The position numbers were made by a program, and so were the translations under genes. From the NCBI GenBank assembly GCA_013397435.1, contig VZRG01000004.1, positions 1,401,560 through 1,465,559 of the forward strand: a stretch of DNA of 64,000 nt. The letters are read 5' to 3'. Of the stretch, positions 13,601 through 28,600 are shown piece by piece. Under the pieces are notes generated by a model. That model did no database searches, was not told the DNA's origin, and saw nothing but the letters and a program-made list of their open reading frames with translations. Source of the DNA: Erythrocercus mccallii. Its lineage: Eukaryota > Chordata > Aves > Passeriformes > Dicruridae. Positions within the stretch are counted from its first letter, which is position 1. Each line of letters begins with the position of its first letter.

Positions 13601-16600
13601 CTGGAAATGTGCAGTATCTCAGAGCAGATCATCCAGAATAGTTTTGGCTCTCAGTCACAGTGAAATACCTTATACAATAGCAAAATATATAATTTCTTCA
13701 TTCCTTTTACATATATGCCACTGAATACTGAAGAAATACACTACTAGTGAGTGTATCACAGATTTACTGAGTGTGTAATAATTGGAATGATTTTTTTCAG
13801 TTCCAGAATTGATGTCATATAAATATCTTAGTAATATAAACACCATAAGTACAAAGAGTTATCTTAAATTATTCAAATTTATTTTATCTCTACAGATATA
13901 GAATGGTTTATGAAGAGAAAGGAGAGAAGGGGACTACATTTAGTTAAGATATACGTAGTCTCAATATACATACAATGCATATAATTTTACTTGAATGAGT
14001 TAAATGGAGTATAAATAATTTTTTAATATATTACTCCATTAACTGTAGAACTCCATCCACCCATAAAGAAAGATGTTTACATGAAGTGTTTTGACGCCAT
14101 TTAATTATATAGTCATCACTGTAGCAAAGAGTTACTTTGCCCCTGTCTAATGATGCTTTAAAAGAGAAGAAAGTAATAGTAGTTTGAAATGAACTGTTAA
14201 AATAATCAGCTTACATACCAAAAGTACTTACGAGAGAAAAAAAAAAGTATAATTTATGATATCTAAATGTTAGTAGTAATAACTGGGGAAGAAAATAATT
14301 TCAGAGAAGGACTCCTGAGAATAAAGAAGTGTTGGAATCTGTAGTGAGAACCTCAGAAATGCATTAAAGTAGTAACTCTAACAGTGTATTTTGAAATCAT
14401 TATATAGTTAAATGATGCTAATATTGAACAATGTCTTTTTCACAGCAAATATCAATAGAGAGTTCCTACACAAATAACCATTAAGGGAGGTCTCCAAGCA
14501 TCATAAACTGTAATCAAAATCCTTTACAGCTCATGGCATTGCAGAGATAAGTCATCAGAGTTCGAAGTAGTTAAAAACAAACCTCTGTGTACATGCTGGA
14601 TATACATCTTCATAACTAAAGACTGTAACTTCACAAATCTCTACAAGACTGTCTTGTACACATTAACATTTTTAAGGTTTCCACTGTATAAACTCTTCAC
14701 TCTGGAATTTCCAGATTAACCTCCTAAATAGTGCCAGTCTAAAATTTCTTTTCTTTCAGCTTTTTCTGTGGTCTCATGTTATTTTATGAAACAAATGTCT
14801 GATGTTTCAAACACATTTTTAGAGAATATTTCTCTCATTACTTAAAAAGATAAAATTAGGATTCTTAAAAACTGAAGATCCAAAACTCCTTGCTGGATTG
14901 TGTGGAATGCTGCAGCTGAGATAATATAGTAGTCTGTTACTCTAGGGGAGATACTTGCCAGTGGTTGACCTAGAACCAATCAGTTAAAGATAATTCTGAA
15001 CATATCAGTATTTTAGGATAAAATACCAGGTCCTAAAATACGCTTACATGTTGCAAGTTTAACAGAAAAGATATTTTTTCTTATGATGCATATGGTCTTC
15101 AAGAATTAAGTACTGTTGTGCTGCCATAGCTGATTGCTTTACAATTGCAATGCAAAATGGAGTTCAGATTCAGTCATGATCATTTTGTTTCTATTTTTTT
15201 GCTGTACATACAACACAATTATAATCATTCTGGCAAACAGTTGTTTCTATCCCTGTCTCTCTGAAATGTTTTTTAAAAATTATCTCTTAGGAAGGTCAGT
15301 CAAATTCCAGCATGCTATTAATCCAAGCGGACCAGATTTATTTTAGTGCAAGCCATTAATGTTCAGATTGTCCTTTACTGAGTCATGCATGATCAGCACA
15401 GGAAGGACATACAGAAACTGCCTGAACTTGAGCAATCATGATAGAGGTCAGGACACTCACATGTCATTTCTCTTCTGCTCTGCTTGCTTTCTCAAAAAGA
15501 ACAAAGACCCAGGGCAGATCTGTGGATCATTACTCTTGCTGGATGACAAAGTTTCTAGTATGGAGAAGCACCTGTTTATTTCACTGATTAGCTAACAAGA
15601 GATGTCCTTGTATGAGTCAGTTATGGTTTTAGATGCATTGTGGAGTTAATTATGATGTCTGGAGTACAGGAAGCCTGTTACATTTTGAGAGTAGGTGTCT
15701 CAAAAGAACAAAATCATTTGGAAACCCAGGGTATCCATTCTCCCCGTCACTTCTGCCTTCTGCTTGTTAACCTTAAAGGGGACAGCAGACTTATATTTAG
15801 ACTAACTTTTTGAGGACAGAACCAGTCTTCTGCTTTCTGGCTATGTATGTATGCATACATTTGTGTCCTTATAATCTAGCACTGGAGAGTCCTGGGCTAT
15901 GGTCTACTTAAAACCAAAATACAGATAGTAAAGAATGGCACATAGTCTTAACTGTCGTTATCTGTCACCACTGCTGCTGTGTCCTTCCTTCTCCAAATTG
16001 CTGGTGACAGTTGCCATTTGGCGGCCGGGTTCCTGAGTAGTTCTTACCGTGTAACACTTTAAGTCAAATGCTTTAAATATTTTGTCAGCTACCTTTTAAA
16101 TAAATAAATAAAACCAGTGCATGTAAGAATAGTTGTTTTTAGATATCCTTCCTGTATCCATTCTCCTTATAGACCCTCCCACATTTTTTTTCCCCCTCTT
16201 CCTGCCTATGGGGCATTTTCTCTGAGCAGCACTAACAAATACATTATTTTCTGTCATCTTCTGTCTTCATTTTAAAAAGGAGTCTGCAAACATGTGTGTG
16301 TGTCTCTGCTCTCTTGGTTGGAGCTAATTCACAATCCTAAAATTACTTCTTTTTGTCTTTCTGATTTGGTTTTTTTTGTTGTTGTTGTTTTTGTTTGTTT
16401 GTTTGGGTTTTTTTAATGCTGTAATAGGGGGATGGATCTCCAGACCAGGAAGGCAGCTCTCTGTAGGGCTATGAGAGTTGGCCATTGTTTCTCAAAAAGA
16501 GTTTTGATATCTCCATGTATGATAAATCCCCAGCCTTGGAGATATCCAAAAGCCATCTGGACATGGTCCTGGGCAGCTGGCTCTAAGTGACCCTGATTGT

Positions 16601-19600
16601 GAAGGAAGGTTGGAACAAATGACATTTGAAGGTCCTTTCCAACCTCAGCCCTCATAGTGTTTCTATGAACATCTAATTGCATGTCTCATCTGTCCTATTC
16701 AGGACTTCCGAAAGGGTGGATATTGCCTCAGAAGATCCAGATACTGGATTCTGCTCACAAACTTCCCATTGTCTAATGTCTCAATATATCCTCCTCCACA
16801 TCAGTTCAGAGTTCACAGGTCTCAATTAATGTACAGTGTCAGAGAATCTATATGCAATGTATGATAACCTGTCCTTTGTCTGGCTCTTCTCTAAATCCTT
16901 AGCTCAAATCTAGTCATGCATTCTCATACCTATTCCACAATACCTGAGGCCTAACCACTGAATCAAAATTCATCTCGATTCTGTGAAAGTCTAGCTTTTT
17001 TTGGGAGAGAGAGTCATTGTTAGGCTAGCTTATCATTTGAAGATGGCTTCCTGCTATAATGGAGAACTCTAAAGTTCTGGAAGAAATACTTTCGAAGTTT
17101 ATAAAAGTCATACTATAAATATTACAAAATGGCAGTGTTTCCTTATAGTTTTGCATGGTCATTGGTGTGCACAGTGAATAAATTTTGTCCCATACTGCCT
17201 CACATTTGAGATGGTGATCAGTAACAGTGCTTTAAATGCTTTCTTTTTAATATTGTATTAGAAACTAACTTGAAAATATTAGACATAAATTATCTTTCTT
17301 CTTCTTCTTAAAGCCGTATGAGGGGCTAAGACTTCAAGACCTGCGAAGGCTTAAGGATATGCTGATCGTGGAATCTGCTGACATGCTTCAAGCCCCACTC
17401 TTTACTGCAGAAGCTCTACTTCGGGCACACGGTAATCCCAAACCTTAAAGTCGAAAGAAACTGCTTTCAGCAAATTCAAAACTACAGTTTTATGTTTGCA
17501 CTTTATTTCCAAATAAAAGAGTAATGGTTAATAGCAGGAAACAGATCACACTGTACTTCAGAAAGAAGTACAGCTGCAGTATGTTAAAAAACATTGAGGC
17601 AGACTGGGAAGCTGATAGAAAAGTGATTCAAACTAGGAATTATAATGGAAGACAGTTCAACTTAAGCAGTGTGGAAAAAACAGAACCACCCTATTTTGGT
17701 GAGAGACACAGGAGTAAAACTTAAATGGTTTTATATGTCAAAAAAGTCAGTCATCAGACCTATTTTTGTCAGACCACTGGTTTTCTGCCACTATTTATTT
17801 GTGTATCAAACTAGATCAACATCTTTTAAATTATTTTTTCTTGCAATAAAAGCAAGAAAATCATTGTAATAAGTGGTTGGAAATTGCCTTGGGGTTTAAA
17901 TTATATGAGTGTTTGTCCTTAGGAGGATTTTCTATAGTTACAATTTTAATACAGGGTATGCTTTTCCATGTGCATATCTCTAACTAGTTTATTTTCACTG
18001 AAATTAGTCTGTATTGTTGTTCAAGTTAAACTGAAGTTGTCAGAAAGTGGATATACTGAATTCAGTGTGTTTTCTCCAGACAAAAGTATCTCTGAAATTT
18101 GGTGTAAGCAGTAGGCTTTGATTCAATGATTCAAAACTTATGCTTACTGAAGCATCTGCATTGTTACTTTATGCCAAAGGAACTACTCCGGCAGTTAATG
18201 GTTTGCGTGCTCATCACTGTGTTGCTGGATTAAGCTTTCATACCCTATTATTTTTGTGGGCTCCTTGTTAAAGTCAGTGGGAGAGGGAAAAGTGAAATAG
18301 ACAGTATTCTAAACCCACAGATTTTGGTACACTTTCATGAGGAGTTGTGGTACCTGAAATTCATCTCTTTTTCATTATTATCCATACTTGATATTTGTGT
18401 TATTTGTGTTAAACATGAACTTGTACCAGTATGATATTTAAGACACAGTCCTTCCACGTATTTTTTTTATATTGATTGTTTAATTCTTGTATTATTTATA
18501 ATATCAGTACTTAGTATTTAGTTTATAGTATTTATAATATGTTCAATATGTTCACAGAATATATTGAAGTAAGGCAAAAAATTATAAATACTTGACTGAG
18601 TAAACTCCATAACCTGTGCAGATATTTTGAGGAGGAAAATTGTGGCAATACTGTTCAAACTCCCATCTCAGTCTGCAATTAGTTGAAAATCAGTGAGGGT
18701 GATGTAAATTGTGGAGAAATGTCTGCCAGCGTCTAGCAAGCAGGAATTGAAAATTGAGAAGAAATCAGTCTGTGTTGGAAAGGTCATTCTACTGATGTTG
18801 CCTTAGTGATGTTCTGGTAACTTAATGCAATTGGCCAGTGCACAGAAAGAAGCACGGACAATTAGCAAGTCATGAGAAAGTCAACTGTTTTGCCTGCAGC
18901 TGTATTGATTCAGCTTAGTAAAGGAAATAGGCATTTACAGAGGTTTAGAGAATTGACATCAAATGACAAATTGTAATTTTTTTTGCATTAGATCTTGAAA
19001 TTCACAAAAGAATAATGTGAAATCTTGGTTTAAGTCACACAAGGTATAAAAAGCACATTTTAAATTCTTGGAAAGATCATACATATATATAAAGTTTAAT
19101 AGTTTACAGGCATGTAATATTTAATACACCAGACTTTGCTTTCTTTTATTGTACAAATATATCAATTTATTGACACAGACATTAAGAGGTAAGAGTGTAT
19201 TTTCCTTTTTTTTCTTTTAATTGAGAGACAGAATTATGTAGAATTAAAGCCATGATAAAAAAAATGTTATTTTGGTAGTCACAAAAGTAGATAACTTTAC
19301 AGTTTTTCTACAAGTGTTTTTTCAACATTGTTTGTCTTCTAGTTCATTATACAGCAATGGATTTCAGGATAAAAAATAGGCAATTCAACAAATAGAATTA
19401 CCTTGTGTTTTACTAAAATTCATGAGTTAGTAAAGAGAACACAGTGAGTCCATTTAGTGACATGGCTTAACCCTTGCTAATTTTAAAGATACAGTGCAAC
19501 AAAGAAGGTCAAGAAAATGTCTAGCAAATTTTATCTGTATCTTAACATCAGTCAGCCCCTCTCTGAAAGCTTATAAATTCAGGGTAGTATGAAAAATGCT

Positions 19601-22600
19601 GATAAAATTTGTAAATTTTGGAGTGTAAACGTGTTCAGGGTCCATATCTTTAAACAACGAAAAATCTAACATTTGATATATTTTAGCTTCAATAAGAAAG
19701 GACCTGATCAATAAATCATCTGCAGCTTGAAGAAATTTTTTTGACAGGGGAAATGCTTTTACTAAGTTCAGTGCTTAGAACATATATCTTTTTTTCCCAG
19801 CACTAATACAGTATAGGAAAACTATCTTTCCCTTGTAAAAATAAAATTCAATTAAAATAAAAGATCTTTTGCTTAATAACATTGACGTAGTTTTGGGAGT
19901 ACCCAGCACTTTAAAAGGTCCCAAACTTTAAGATAGTTTTTTAATGCAGTAGGAAAAATTGGGAATTTTCTCATCATTTATGAAATGCAAGTTTATCTGA
20001 TCTGCGTGCAATGTTGATGAGTTTAGATTCAGATCTGTTTAGGAATTTGATAGATTTATATTTAAATGAGAACCTTTAAGTATTTTTAATAGAAAAATAT
20101 GCTGAAGATGGTCTGAAGATATCTTTAGTATTAATCATAGGAATCAGAAACAAAACACATTTCAAACAAGTGTGAAGGAAGATTTGATAAGATATTGACA
20201 TATATTATATTTGATAAGATTATATTTTGTTTCACTAGTTGTTTTTTGTATATAAATGGGCAGTGTTAATTATGAATACAAGTAAAACATTCACTATCAC
20301 TTAATTATAGACTAAAACGTAATGAGAATATATGAAATTTTCTTTGTCTCAGGTGGATTTTTTTTCCCCCAGAAACACATCATTTTTGTGTGTGTGTATA
20401 TATATATATATTAAAAAAAACCCCTGGAAACTCATTAAGTCACAAATCTTCTCGTAATCCAGTTAGATCTTAACCTTCTTCCTGTATTTCCTGGCTTCAT
20501 TAAAAAAAAAAAAAGCACAACAGATAAAATTGAATCCATATTAAACAATTGCTTTTTTCATAGAAAGGAAAAATAATGAAAATTCAGTGGTGTGAGGGTT
20601 GGTGTATTTTCAGCTGTTGGTGAAAGTCAGTACAGTTCTGGTTTTCAATTGAGTCTTCTAGCCACTACAATTGCTGTAAATAAGTAACAGAAATAATGTT
20701 AAGACATATTACAGGGAAAGGAGATGCTTGTGATGCAATTATTTACAAAAATGCATTGCACTACGTTATCTTGAAATGTGTTCTCTGAAATGTAATGTCT
20801 AAAGTTCCATTCAATCACACTTTATTATAGTTATTTATTTTTAATTTTTTTTGTTCAGTGTTCTTTTGAGGGTGCAGTTACAAAATATATTTTAAACCTT
20901 GTCAGGTGCATAACTTCTTGTATCTCTATATTTCCTGAAGACTGGGACAGGGAGAAGTTACTTGAAGCCTGGATGTGTAACCCAGAGAATTGCTGCCAGC
21001 GTTCAGGGGTTCAGATGCCAACTCCCCCTCCAAGCGGATACAACGCGTGGGACACGCTCCCTTCTCCACGAACTCCACGCACTACTCGCTCTTCTGTCAC
21101 TTCCCCTGATGAAATCAGCCCCTCACCAGGAGACATGGAGACAGCTGTGGTAAATTTATAAATAGATTTTAACCGAGCAGGACAAAACAGCTGATTTCTA
21201 AATGCAGTGCATCTGTGTAGATTGGGGAGCTGCCAAAAATACCTTTGTGAAAGTGTAAAGTGTTTCTCTTTCCCAAAGTGGTGAACAGAGAAGTTGACAC
21301 CTTAAACACTCTATATGATAAAACAGTTGAGCATCTGGCAAATACAAACCATTCTGTTTTTACCTTGGCTGTCACTCACAAACTCTCATTTTAGACAGCT
21401 ACAGTCACATCAGTGCATTTGGCCCTTTTGAACTTTTCATTTCATCCCTATCAAGATGTTCACTTTCATTGTATCCATTTCCCCGAGTGTATGCAGTTCT
21501 GTGAACCCTGCCTTTTGAAAATTTTTTCTTTAGAAAACAAAATTGTCTTTGTCTGCCTTTTGAAATGTCAGCCCACTAGTGTACTGTAAGCTTATAATTA
21601 CTTTTACTATGTGTGGGCTGCTTCAAGCGGTTTACAAAGCTATTGCAAATTTGAAATATGAAAGTGCCTTTCATTAAAATCAGTGTGGCTCTTTTGGGAG
21701 ACAGAGTTCTCTTTTTAATAATCCACAGCTGCAGCATTATAAAACTATTGCTTCATGATCTAAGCATTTTTTTTAGAATATTACATGCAGTCTTTCAAAT
21801 GTATCATCCTAAATCTCATATTAAAATTAAGATCTTGCATTTCTGCATAGAGATATTTTATTTCTTTAACTGTAAAATGCTGCAAAAGAAGCTATATAGA
21901 AGGTATATTGTTACTGTACATTTATTTACATTAGCAGTTAAATAGTGTCCATGAATAAGTCCTAATTAAAATGTTGAACAGGAGATATTTGTCCTCAGTT
22001 TTACATTGTCTGTTTTGTTTTTCATTGATGGTCTGTAAGCCAGGAATGCAGGTTTGATAATGATTGCCGTTATAGATCTAGTGTGTCTCAATCCAAGTCC
22101 AGAGTTACACATTTAGTGTTGCTGTTTGTTTGAGAATCTTATCTGAACTATCAAATCTCATTTTGCCAGGAAAATGAAAACTGAAAGGAATAGATAAAAA
22201 AAAGCCACAAGGTATAAAGCTCCTTTACATGTTTTGCATTTGCATCCTGTTTTATAAATAGTTCTAGTAAATGTTTTTATTTGATGTTTTGAACACAGGG
22301 CTTCATTAAATTCCTTACTTTAGGATAGGAAAAGATACATTTTAAGCAAAATTTACAGCTCATATAAATTTAATGGAGATTATTTTTAATGCATTGTCAA
22401 CTTTTAAAATATTTAATTTTGGCAAGACAATAAGGTTAAATGACTGAAGGACCAATACATATCTTCACTGAGTTCTACATTTTAAAGGCCATTTTTGTTT
22501 GATTGATTTTGTTTTGGCTGTAATATAAGTTCTTTTGAAGTGGCATACCACAGGCTAACTTTCTGAAAATGTCCTATGTGTATATAATACCTAATGCGTT

Positions 22601-25600
22601 GAAAGTTGAAATACGTTTTCATGGTGTCTTTGTTCCAATGAAAAGAAAAATCCTTTTGTATTTCTTGAAGATCATTAATATTTATTTCCACACATAAACA
22701 TAAGCAGAGAGTATTTTCATTCCTACTCCTTAGCTATTTTACAGTAAGGACCTCAGTATTCAGTGTTCTTTTTTTTAGCACCTACTTCTGTAAAATTCAG
22801 CAAGTTTATCTTCTGTTGGAGTATTTGTAGTATAACTTATTCTTCATTTTGATCAAAAACCTCAAAGTTTTTTTAAAAAAATAATATGTATGTAGGTTAT
22901 TACTTAAAGTATTTGCTGCTACTGCACACTCAAAGTGCTCCACCTTGATTTACACCTGTGTGAGATGCTAAACATTACCTGTAGCCTCTATCATCTCCAA
23001 ACTCATTTCTGGCTGTCTGTGAAGCTGATGAAAAATGCAGCTCCCTTTTGCACCTAGAACTCTAATTCCAGCACTCTGCAGGGTAAAGCACTTCGTGAGC
23101 TCAAGGATGCTGCAAAAAGCAGCCCAAAATATGCTCTCTGGATAGGGAGTTATAGAAACACAGGTACCAAATCTTTCCAATTCCTATAGCATTTTTTCCT
23201 GGATACAGTTAGATTTTTTTTCCCCTTCTGAGCACTTCTTTAAATGTTTGCTGAGATTTTCCTACATAACTCATTCTGCTGACAATACAAAAGGCTTTAG
23301 GGTATTTCTTAATCAGAAGTATTTTTGTCATTTACAGTGTGACATTTGCATGTGTAATATTTCTGTGTTTGAAGACCCAGTGGATATGCCTTGTGGACAT
23401 GACTTCTGCAGAGCTTGCTGGGAGGCGTGAGTATATGTACTTGTCTGTCATTTAAGAGACTTTCATACTTGCTATGTTGAAGAGGAAAGGAGGACGAAGA
23501 CCATAAACAGCTAATGTTAAAGTACTGTTTGGGTTTCAAAGAATTGCTAGTTTAAACCTATCCAGTATTTTAGTTGTCACTCAAACAACCTTACCAACTG
23601 GTTTAGGCTTATGTAATGTTTGTTTCGGTTCTGACTAAGCGAAATTCTTAATCAAATGTTTTAAGCTTGTGTGTAAATAGATAAGCCTACTCTTGATTTG
23701 TTCAGTGTGTGTGTGGTGTTGGCAGCATTAGGGTTTACAGTTGCTAAATTAAGCACATACTTAATTCCATCTCTGAGTTTAGCACACTGAACTTAGGCAT
23801 TGTGAATCCATTTCCAATCAGAAAAGCAATTAAAATTCTTTCTTTATGTTGAGGTTTAATAACTGAAGAATAGATTTCACTTAGAAGTTCTATTAATCTA
23901 ATGCTCTTGTTACTGCATAGGTCAGAGTAGTCATGCTAGTGAAAAACTCAGATGTGGATCATTATGCTAGTATAAATATTAATCATATTTCCCAAGAATA
24001 ATTATATCTGTATGCAGGGCTTTGTGTTCATCTGTGTATTCATCTCCCCATTCAGGAGATTGTACTACTTGATCTCTATCCCTGTAGTGTCTTGTTACAG
24101 CACCATTTCAGCACAGCTATTCCTACTGCAGATCAGCCCCATTTCTATGAACCCTTTGGCCTGGTGCTAAGGAAGAGCACTTGCTTTTCCATATGAGCTT
24201 TTCAAAGGCAGTTCTTTTCTCTGGCAAGAAAATTGTTAGTTGTGGTTCTCTTGCCTTGCAAATCCCTGGACAGGATGTAGGAGTTACCAAGAGATCTCTG
24301 GTTTGATGTGGTGCTTCTAATTTGGCTGCTGGTTTTTGTGTCCTTTGTGCAGGACACAGGGTCAGCTCAGAGCCACAGGCTCAGAGCCACAGTTCAGTGG
24401 CAAGCGTTTGTGGTGGCACATCAAGGGTGGAATTCATTTTTCTGAGCCAGTCATTCCTAAGTCACTTGGAGCATAGCCAGAACTGAGTTACTCAACTCTA
24501 AGATACGAATCTAAGATGGCATGAATTGACAGGTATCTCTACCTTAACTATTAAAGGATCTCAGGTGACTACCTTAGAATAACTGCCTGTCATTTAAATG
24601 ATTAAAGTTAGAATGGTATCACCATTGATGTCAGTTTCATAAGCCTGTTACAGCTTTGAAACTAAACAACAACAACAACTGTCAAAATCCAGCTTTCAGC
24701 AGATTTTGAGCTTGTTCTGTGTTGCGTTCTGGTGGTCAGGGACTAACAAGGTCACCATTTAGACATTCGTGTCCAAAAACAGACCTAGTTTTATTAGCAC
24801 AGTTGTAGAAATCAATTGCATATTAAATTAATTATTTCCTAGATTAATTACACTTACATATTCTGTTTCTGATTTAAAGTAGAAGTGATGCTTAGTTTAA
24901 TTAAACATTGCAAAGCTGTCTGATAAATGGCAATGATGGAAACCACAAACATAGGGCTAAATATTGCTGATGATGCTCACATTTGAACCATGACAATTTT
25001 TTTTTAATTATGCTGTTCATCAAATATGTAGCTCTTTTAGACAAAAAGGGATAGTTCTTATTCTCTGTTTAAAAAATAATCATTGTGAATACCTGTGAAC
25101 ATAGTGTACAGTACTCAATAGCCTTTTAAGTTTTACTTTTTATTCACAAATACTGACTGGCAAAATTCTGGCAGATTTTTGAATCTGAAAATTCAGGAGG
25201 GTGAAGCTCACAACATTTTTTGCCCAGCATATGATTGTTTCCAGCTTGTGCCTGTAGACATCATAGAAAGTGTGGTTTCCAAGGAGATGGACAAGAGATA
25301 CCTTCAATTTGACATTAAGGTAAATTATCAAACTGTTCTTGTACTCTTGAACTCTATTCCATTTTATAAAAAGTAACCTAAAGCTTCTGTATGAAATGCT
25401 GCAATGTATCTGTAACTTTCCAAGTAGAAATTCATAAACAGATATGTACAAATATGTATTGGTTCTTATATAGCATAATATCAATGTTTGTTGTACCATG
25501 GAGAAAAAATAACATTTTATGTATTCCTTAAGTAGAAATGCCATATTTCCATAGTATGTTGCCTAATGCAGTATTAACAAAATCATTTGATCAAACTCAT

Positions 25601-28600
25601 TTTTGTAACAGGTGATATGAAGGTTTTAATCAGTCAGAGTTGTTTGTGTTTGCAATCTTAAATTTTAAAAGTTTTCAGATTATTTTTACTGCATTCAGAA
25701 ATAGTACCTATTTCTTTTTTAAAACCTTCCTAGTACAATGCTTAACATGATTGCTGTATATGGGTAGAGGATTAGAAAAAGCTTGATTTGGTTTTCCTGG
25801 GTTTTTTAGTGTATTTGTTTTCATCATTGCAATTTGTTTTTAAAAGCAATCTTTTAATTCAACTTTCTTCTTTTATATTAGTGTAGTAATGAACTAGTCT
25901 TGAGAAATGTGCTACTTTATCAGTGGTGGCAGGGCAGAGGTAGAAAAATATTTTTTCATTTACAGGACAGTATTTTCTCTGCAACAAGTCTCTTTAATAC
26001 ACAGTAAGATGCAAATTAAATTACCAGATCTGACTCATCTTTTGCATGATGACATTTTATTTCAAGTGACTGGTGATCAGAATAGATTTGGAGCAAAATA
26101 GTGGAAGTTTGTTTTTTCTCATCATTTATTAGATACAGTTTTTACAAAAGAAGGTCTGTTACATTAACCAAAAAAGATGGGAAATAAATTAGTCTGGTTC
26201 TGATTTCTGGTTTATTGTGGGATTTTTGTTCAACCAGTAAGGTTTTCATTCTTTCCAACTGAAAGAATCAGTTCTGTTAATAAGTGTATTGCCAGTGCGT
26301 ATATAGTAGAAGTTTACTGTAAGACACATCACAAAGGAATTAACTTGCAGAAATTGAACATTTTGTTTGGAATATAAGTAATTTCATTCTTAGTGTAAGT
26401 CTGAAGTACTGTTGTTACTAAAAAAAAAAAAGTGGAAATTAATTTATTCCCTTTATAGAACTATATTTAAAAGTCTGTCCTTGTAGCTACAAGACTGTCC
26501 ACATAGTTTTTGGCTTTGTTCCTTCAAAAGAAGATTATGAATGCAGATTGTTTCATATCAAGGATGAAATCTGATCTTGTGTGGTACAATATTTTGCTTT
26601 TTTTCTTTTTTTTCCCCACAGGCCTTTGTTGAAAATAATCCTGCTATTAAATGGTGTCCTATACCTGGCTGTGAAAGAGCAGTAAGGCTAACAAGACAAG
26701 GGTCAAATTCAACAGGATCTGATACGCTTAGCTTCCCTATGCTAAAAGCCCCTGCAGTAGATTGTGGCAAAGGACACCTTTTCTGCTGGTTAGTACTGGA
26801 AACTTACCTGCATCTGTATAAACTCACAGACACTGCTATTCCAGGGACTAATTAAAAAGTCCCACATGGCACCAAGAGTGTGAAAGAAATTAGTATGGAA
26901 TGGTATATGACTGTACTATCCTCTATCCACGCACTAAATAACCTCATGTGCACAAATATTGTAATATTTTGGGGCACTGCAAAGATTGATAATCCAAGAG
27001 CCATTACTGGCTCTGTTAAGTGCAAAACAACAGCATAGAGTGTAGTGATGTTCTGTTCTGAGGGGATGGAGGAGAAACGAGATATTGAAACAGGGATTTT
27101 TGTGTCTGGACAGTTGTATAATCAAAACATGGCACATTCTCAATTTAGTGTAGAAAACCAGCAATGTTTAGCTCTTCCTGAATTTTGCTAGAATCACATC
27201 AAAGAACCTGGAGTTTAAATAGGGTCATGAAGGATTGTTTCCTTCACACATAGCTATTCTGTTTGCAGGATCACTACAATCTTTGTTTCACTTCAAGGTT
27301 CAGCACTTTTTCTTTCTGTTATCTTCTACTGAGTTTTAAGATGAATACAAGCCCAAGAAGGAGTAAAAAGCCAGATATTTTTAAAAACATCCCTCAGATT
27401 GCCGATCTTCAGCACTTTCTAGAAGAAGACATAAGAGCATCAACAAAAGTAAAAAAGATTTGGCATATTTTTCCATGACATTATCAGAATGACAATTTAT
27501 GAGTATTGTAGCGGGACATCTTTTTGTTGGAAAATGAAAAGGAATGAATGAACAAAGTATAGACATTCAGACAAGCTCAGCAATTCTTTTTTTCATTTTT
27601 CAATTGAAACCATGATACAAGGACATCCTAAATCATCTGCTTGATTCCAAATATCATAATTATTAATGAAAGATGCTTCTGATTTTAATTCTTTGCCCAT
27701 ATGAATGAAAAGGAGAAGGAGGAAAACAAGAAAACAGACCTAATAAAGCAACCACAAAAGCCAGAAAACAGGACTTCTTGGGAAGATGTTATTTACAATG
27801 GATGGAGAACTCTGAAACAAACAAATCCCATGGAAACAAACCAGAAAATCTTTTCTACCAATGAACATACAATAAAACTTAGTGCTATTCCACAAGCAGG
27901 TACCACCCTCCCATCCTTGCTTCTGATGATAGAGAATCTATTTTTCCATTAACCTGAAGGAACCTGAGACCACTTCAGCGTTATATTGACATGAACCTTC
28001 ACACAATGGCAGCTTCTGCTTCCATTACATGAAATGAATGTACTAGCTCCTCAGAATGTTCTCTGAGGCTGAAAATGTCCTCTGAGTGACTAATTTTTAG
28101 GAGAAATGGGGTTTTTTATGTTTTCTGATAATATTTCTGTATATTCTTTTTACATGAATGCTTTGAAATACTGCACAGTTAAGGTCTTGAAAAATACCTC
28201 ATGTTAGGAAGAAAATGGCCCAAGAAGGGCTTTCCAAAGCCTCTTTTTTCATTCTCATAATAGTGAATGGAGAGTTTCAGCAATGCCAAGAAGGTTCTGC
28301 TAGCAACAAAAACATCCTGCAGTACCTCAAATCAGAACCATTTGCTAAGGACACTCCACCATTCTTACAGTACAAAACTTCAATGCATGAATTCTTCTGA
28401 GTTCCTTTGGAGAGAAAGTGTCTTCTCAGTTCAATAGTTTTCATCATTACTCTGTGTTTAAAGGGAGCTTGCTTTGTCTCTTTAAATTTCAATCAGCACA
28501 TCCCACAGTCCCATATTTCTGTCAGTTCTGCAAGTTTTACCCCAGTAGTCTACAACTTAGACATTGTAATAGCAATTGATGCTGCATTTAGTAAGAGATT

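Larger units (their letters stand above)
10841..17313 (+). other. ANKIB1: ANKIB1 intron, 6.5 kb
   Basis: The intron contains a CR1 3' end on the + strand at about 16430-16672, a (TA)n tract near 11130-11145 and T/G-rich simple sequence at 16370-16412. Open frames at 12294-12488 (minus) and 12676-12963 (plus) have somewhat protein-like composition but no domain or convincing splice structure. Nothing else was recognised. Confidence 0.55.

Noticed and set aside
25140..25544. 134-codon minus-strand ORF
   Set aside because: It is antisense to the ANKIB1 exon at 25175-25319 and to AT-rich intron; the + strand exon is the real coding sequence.
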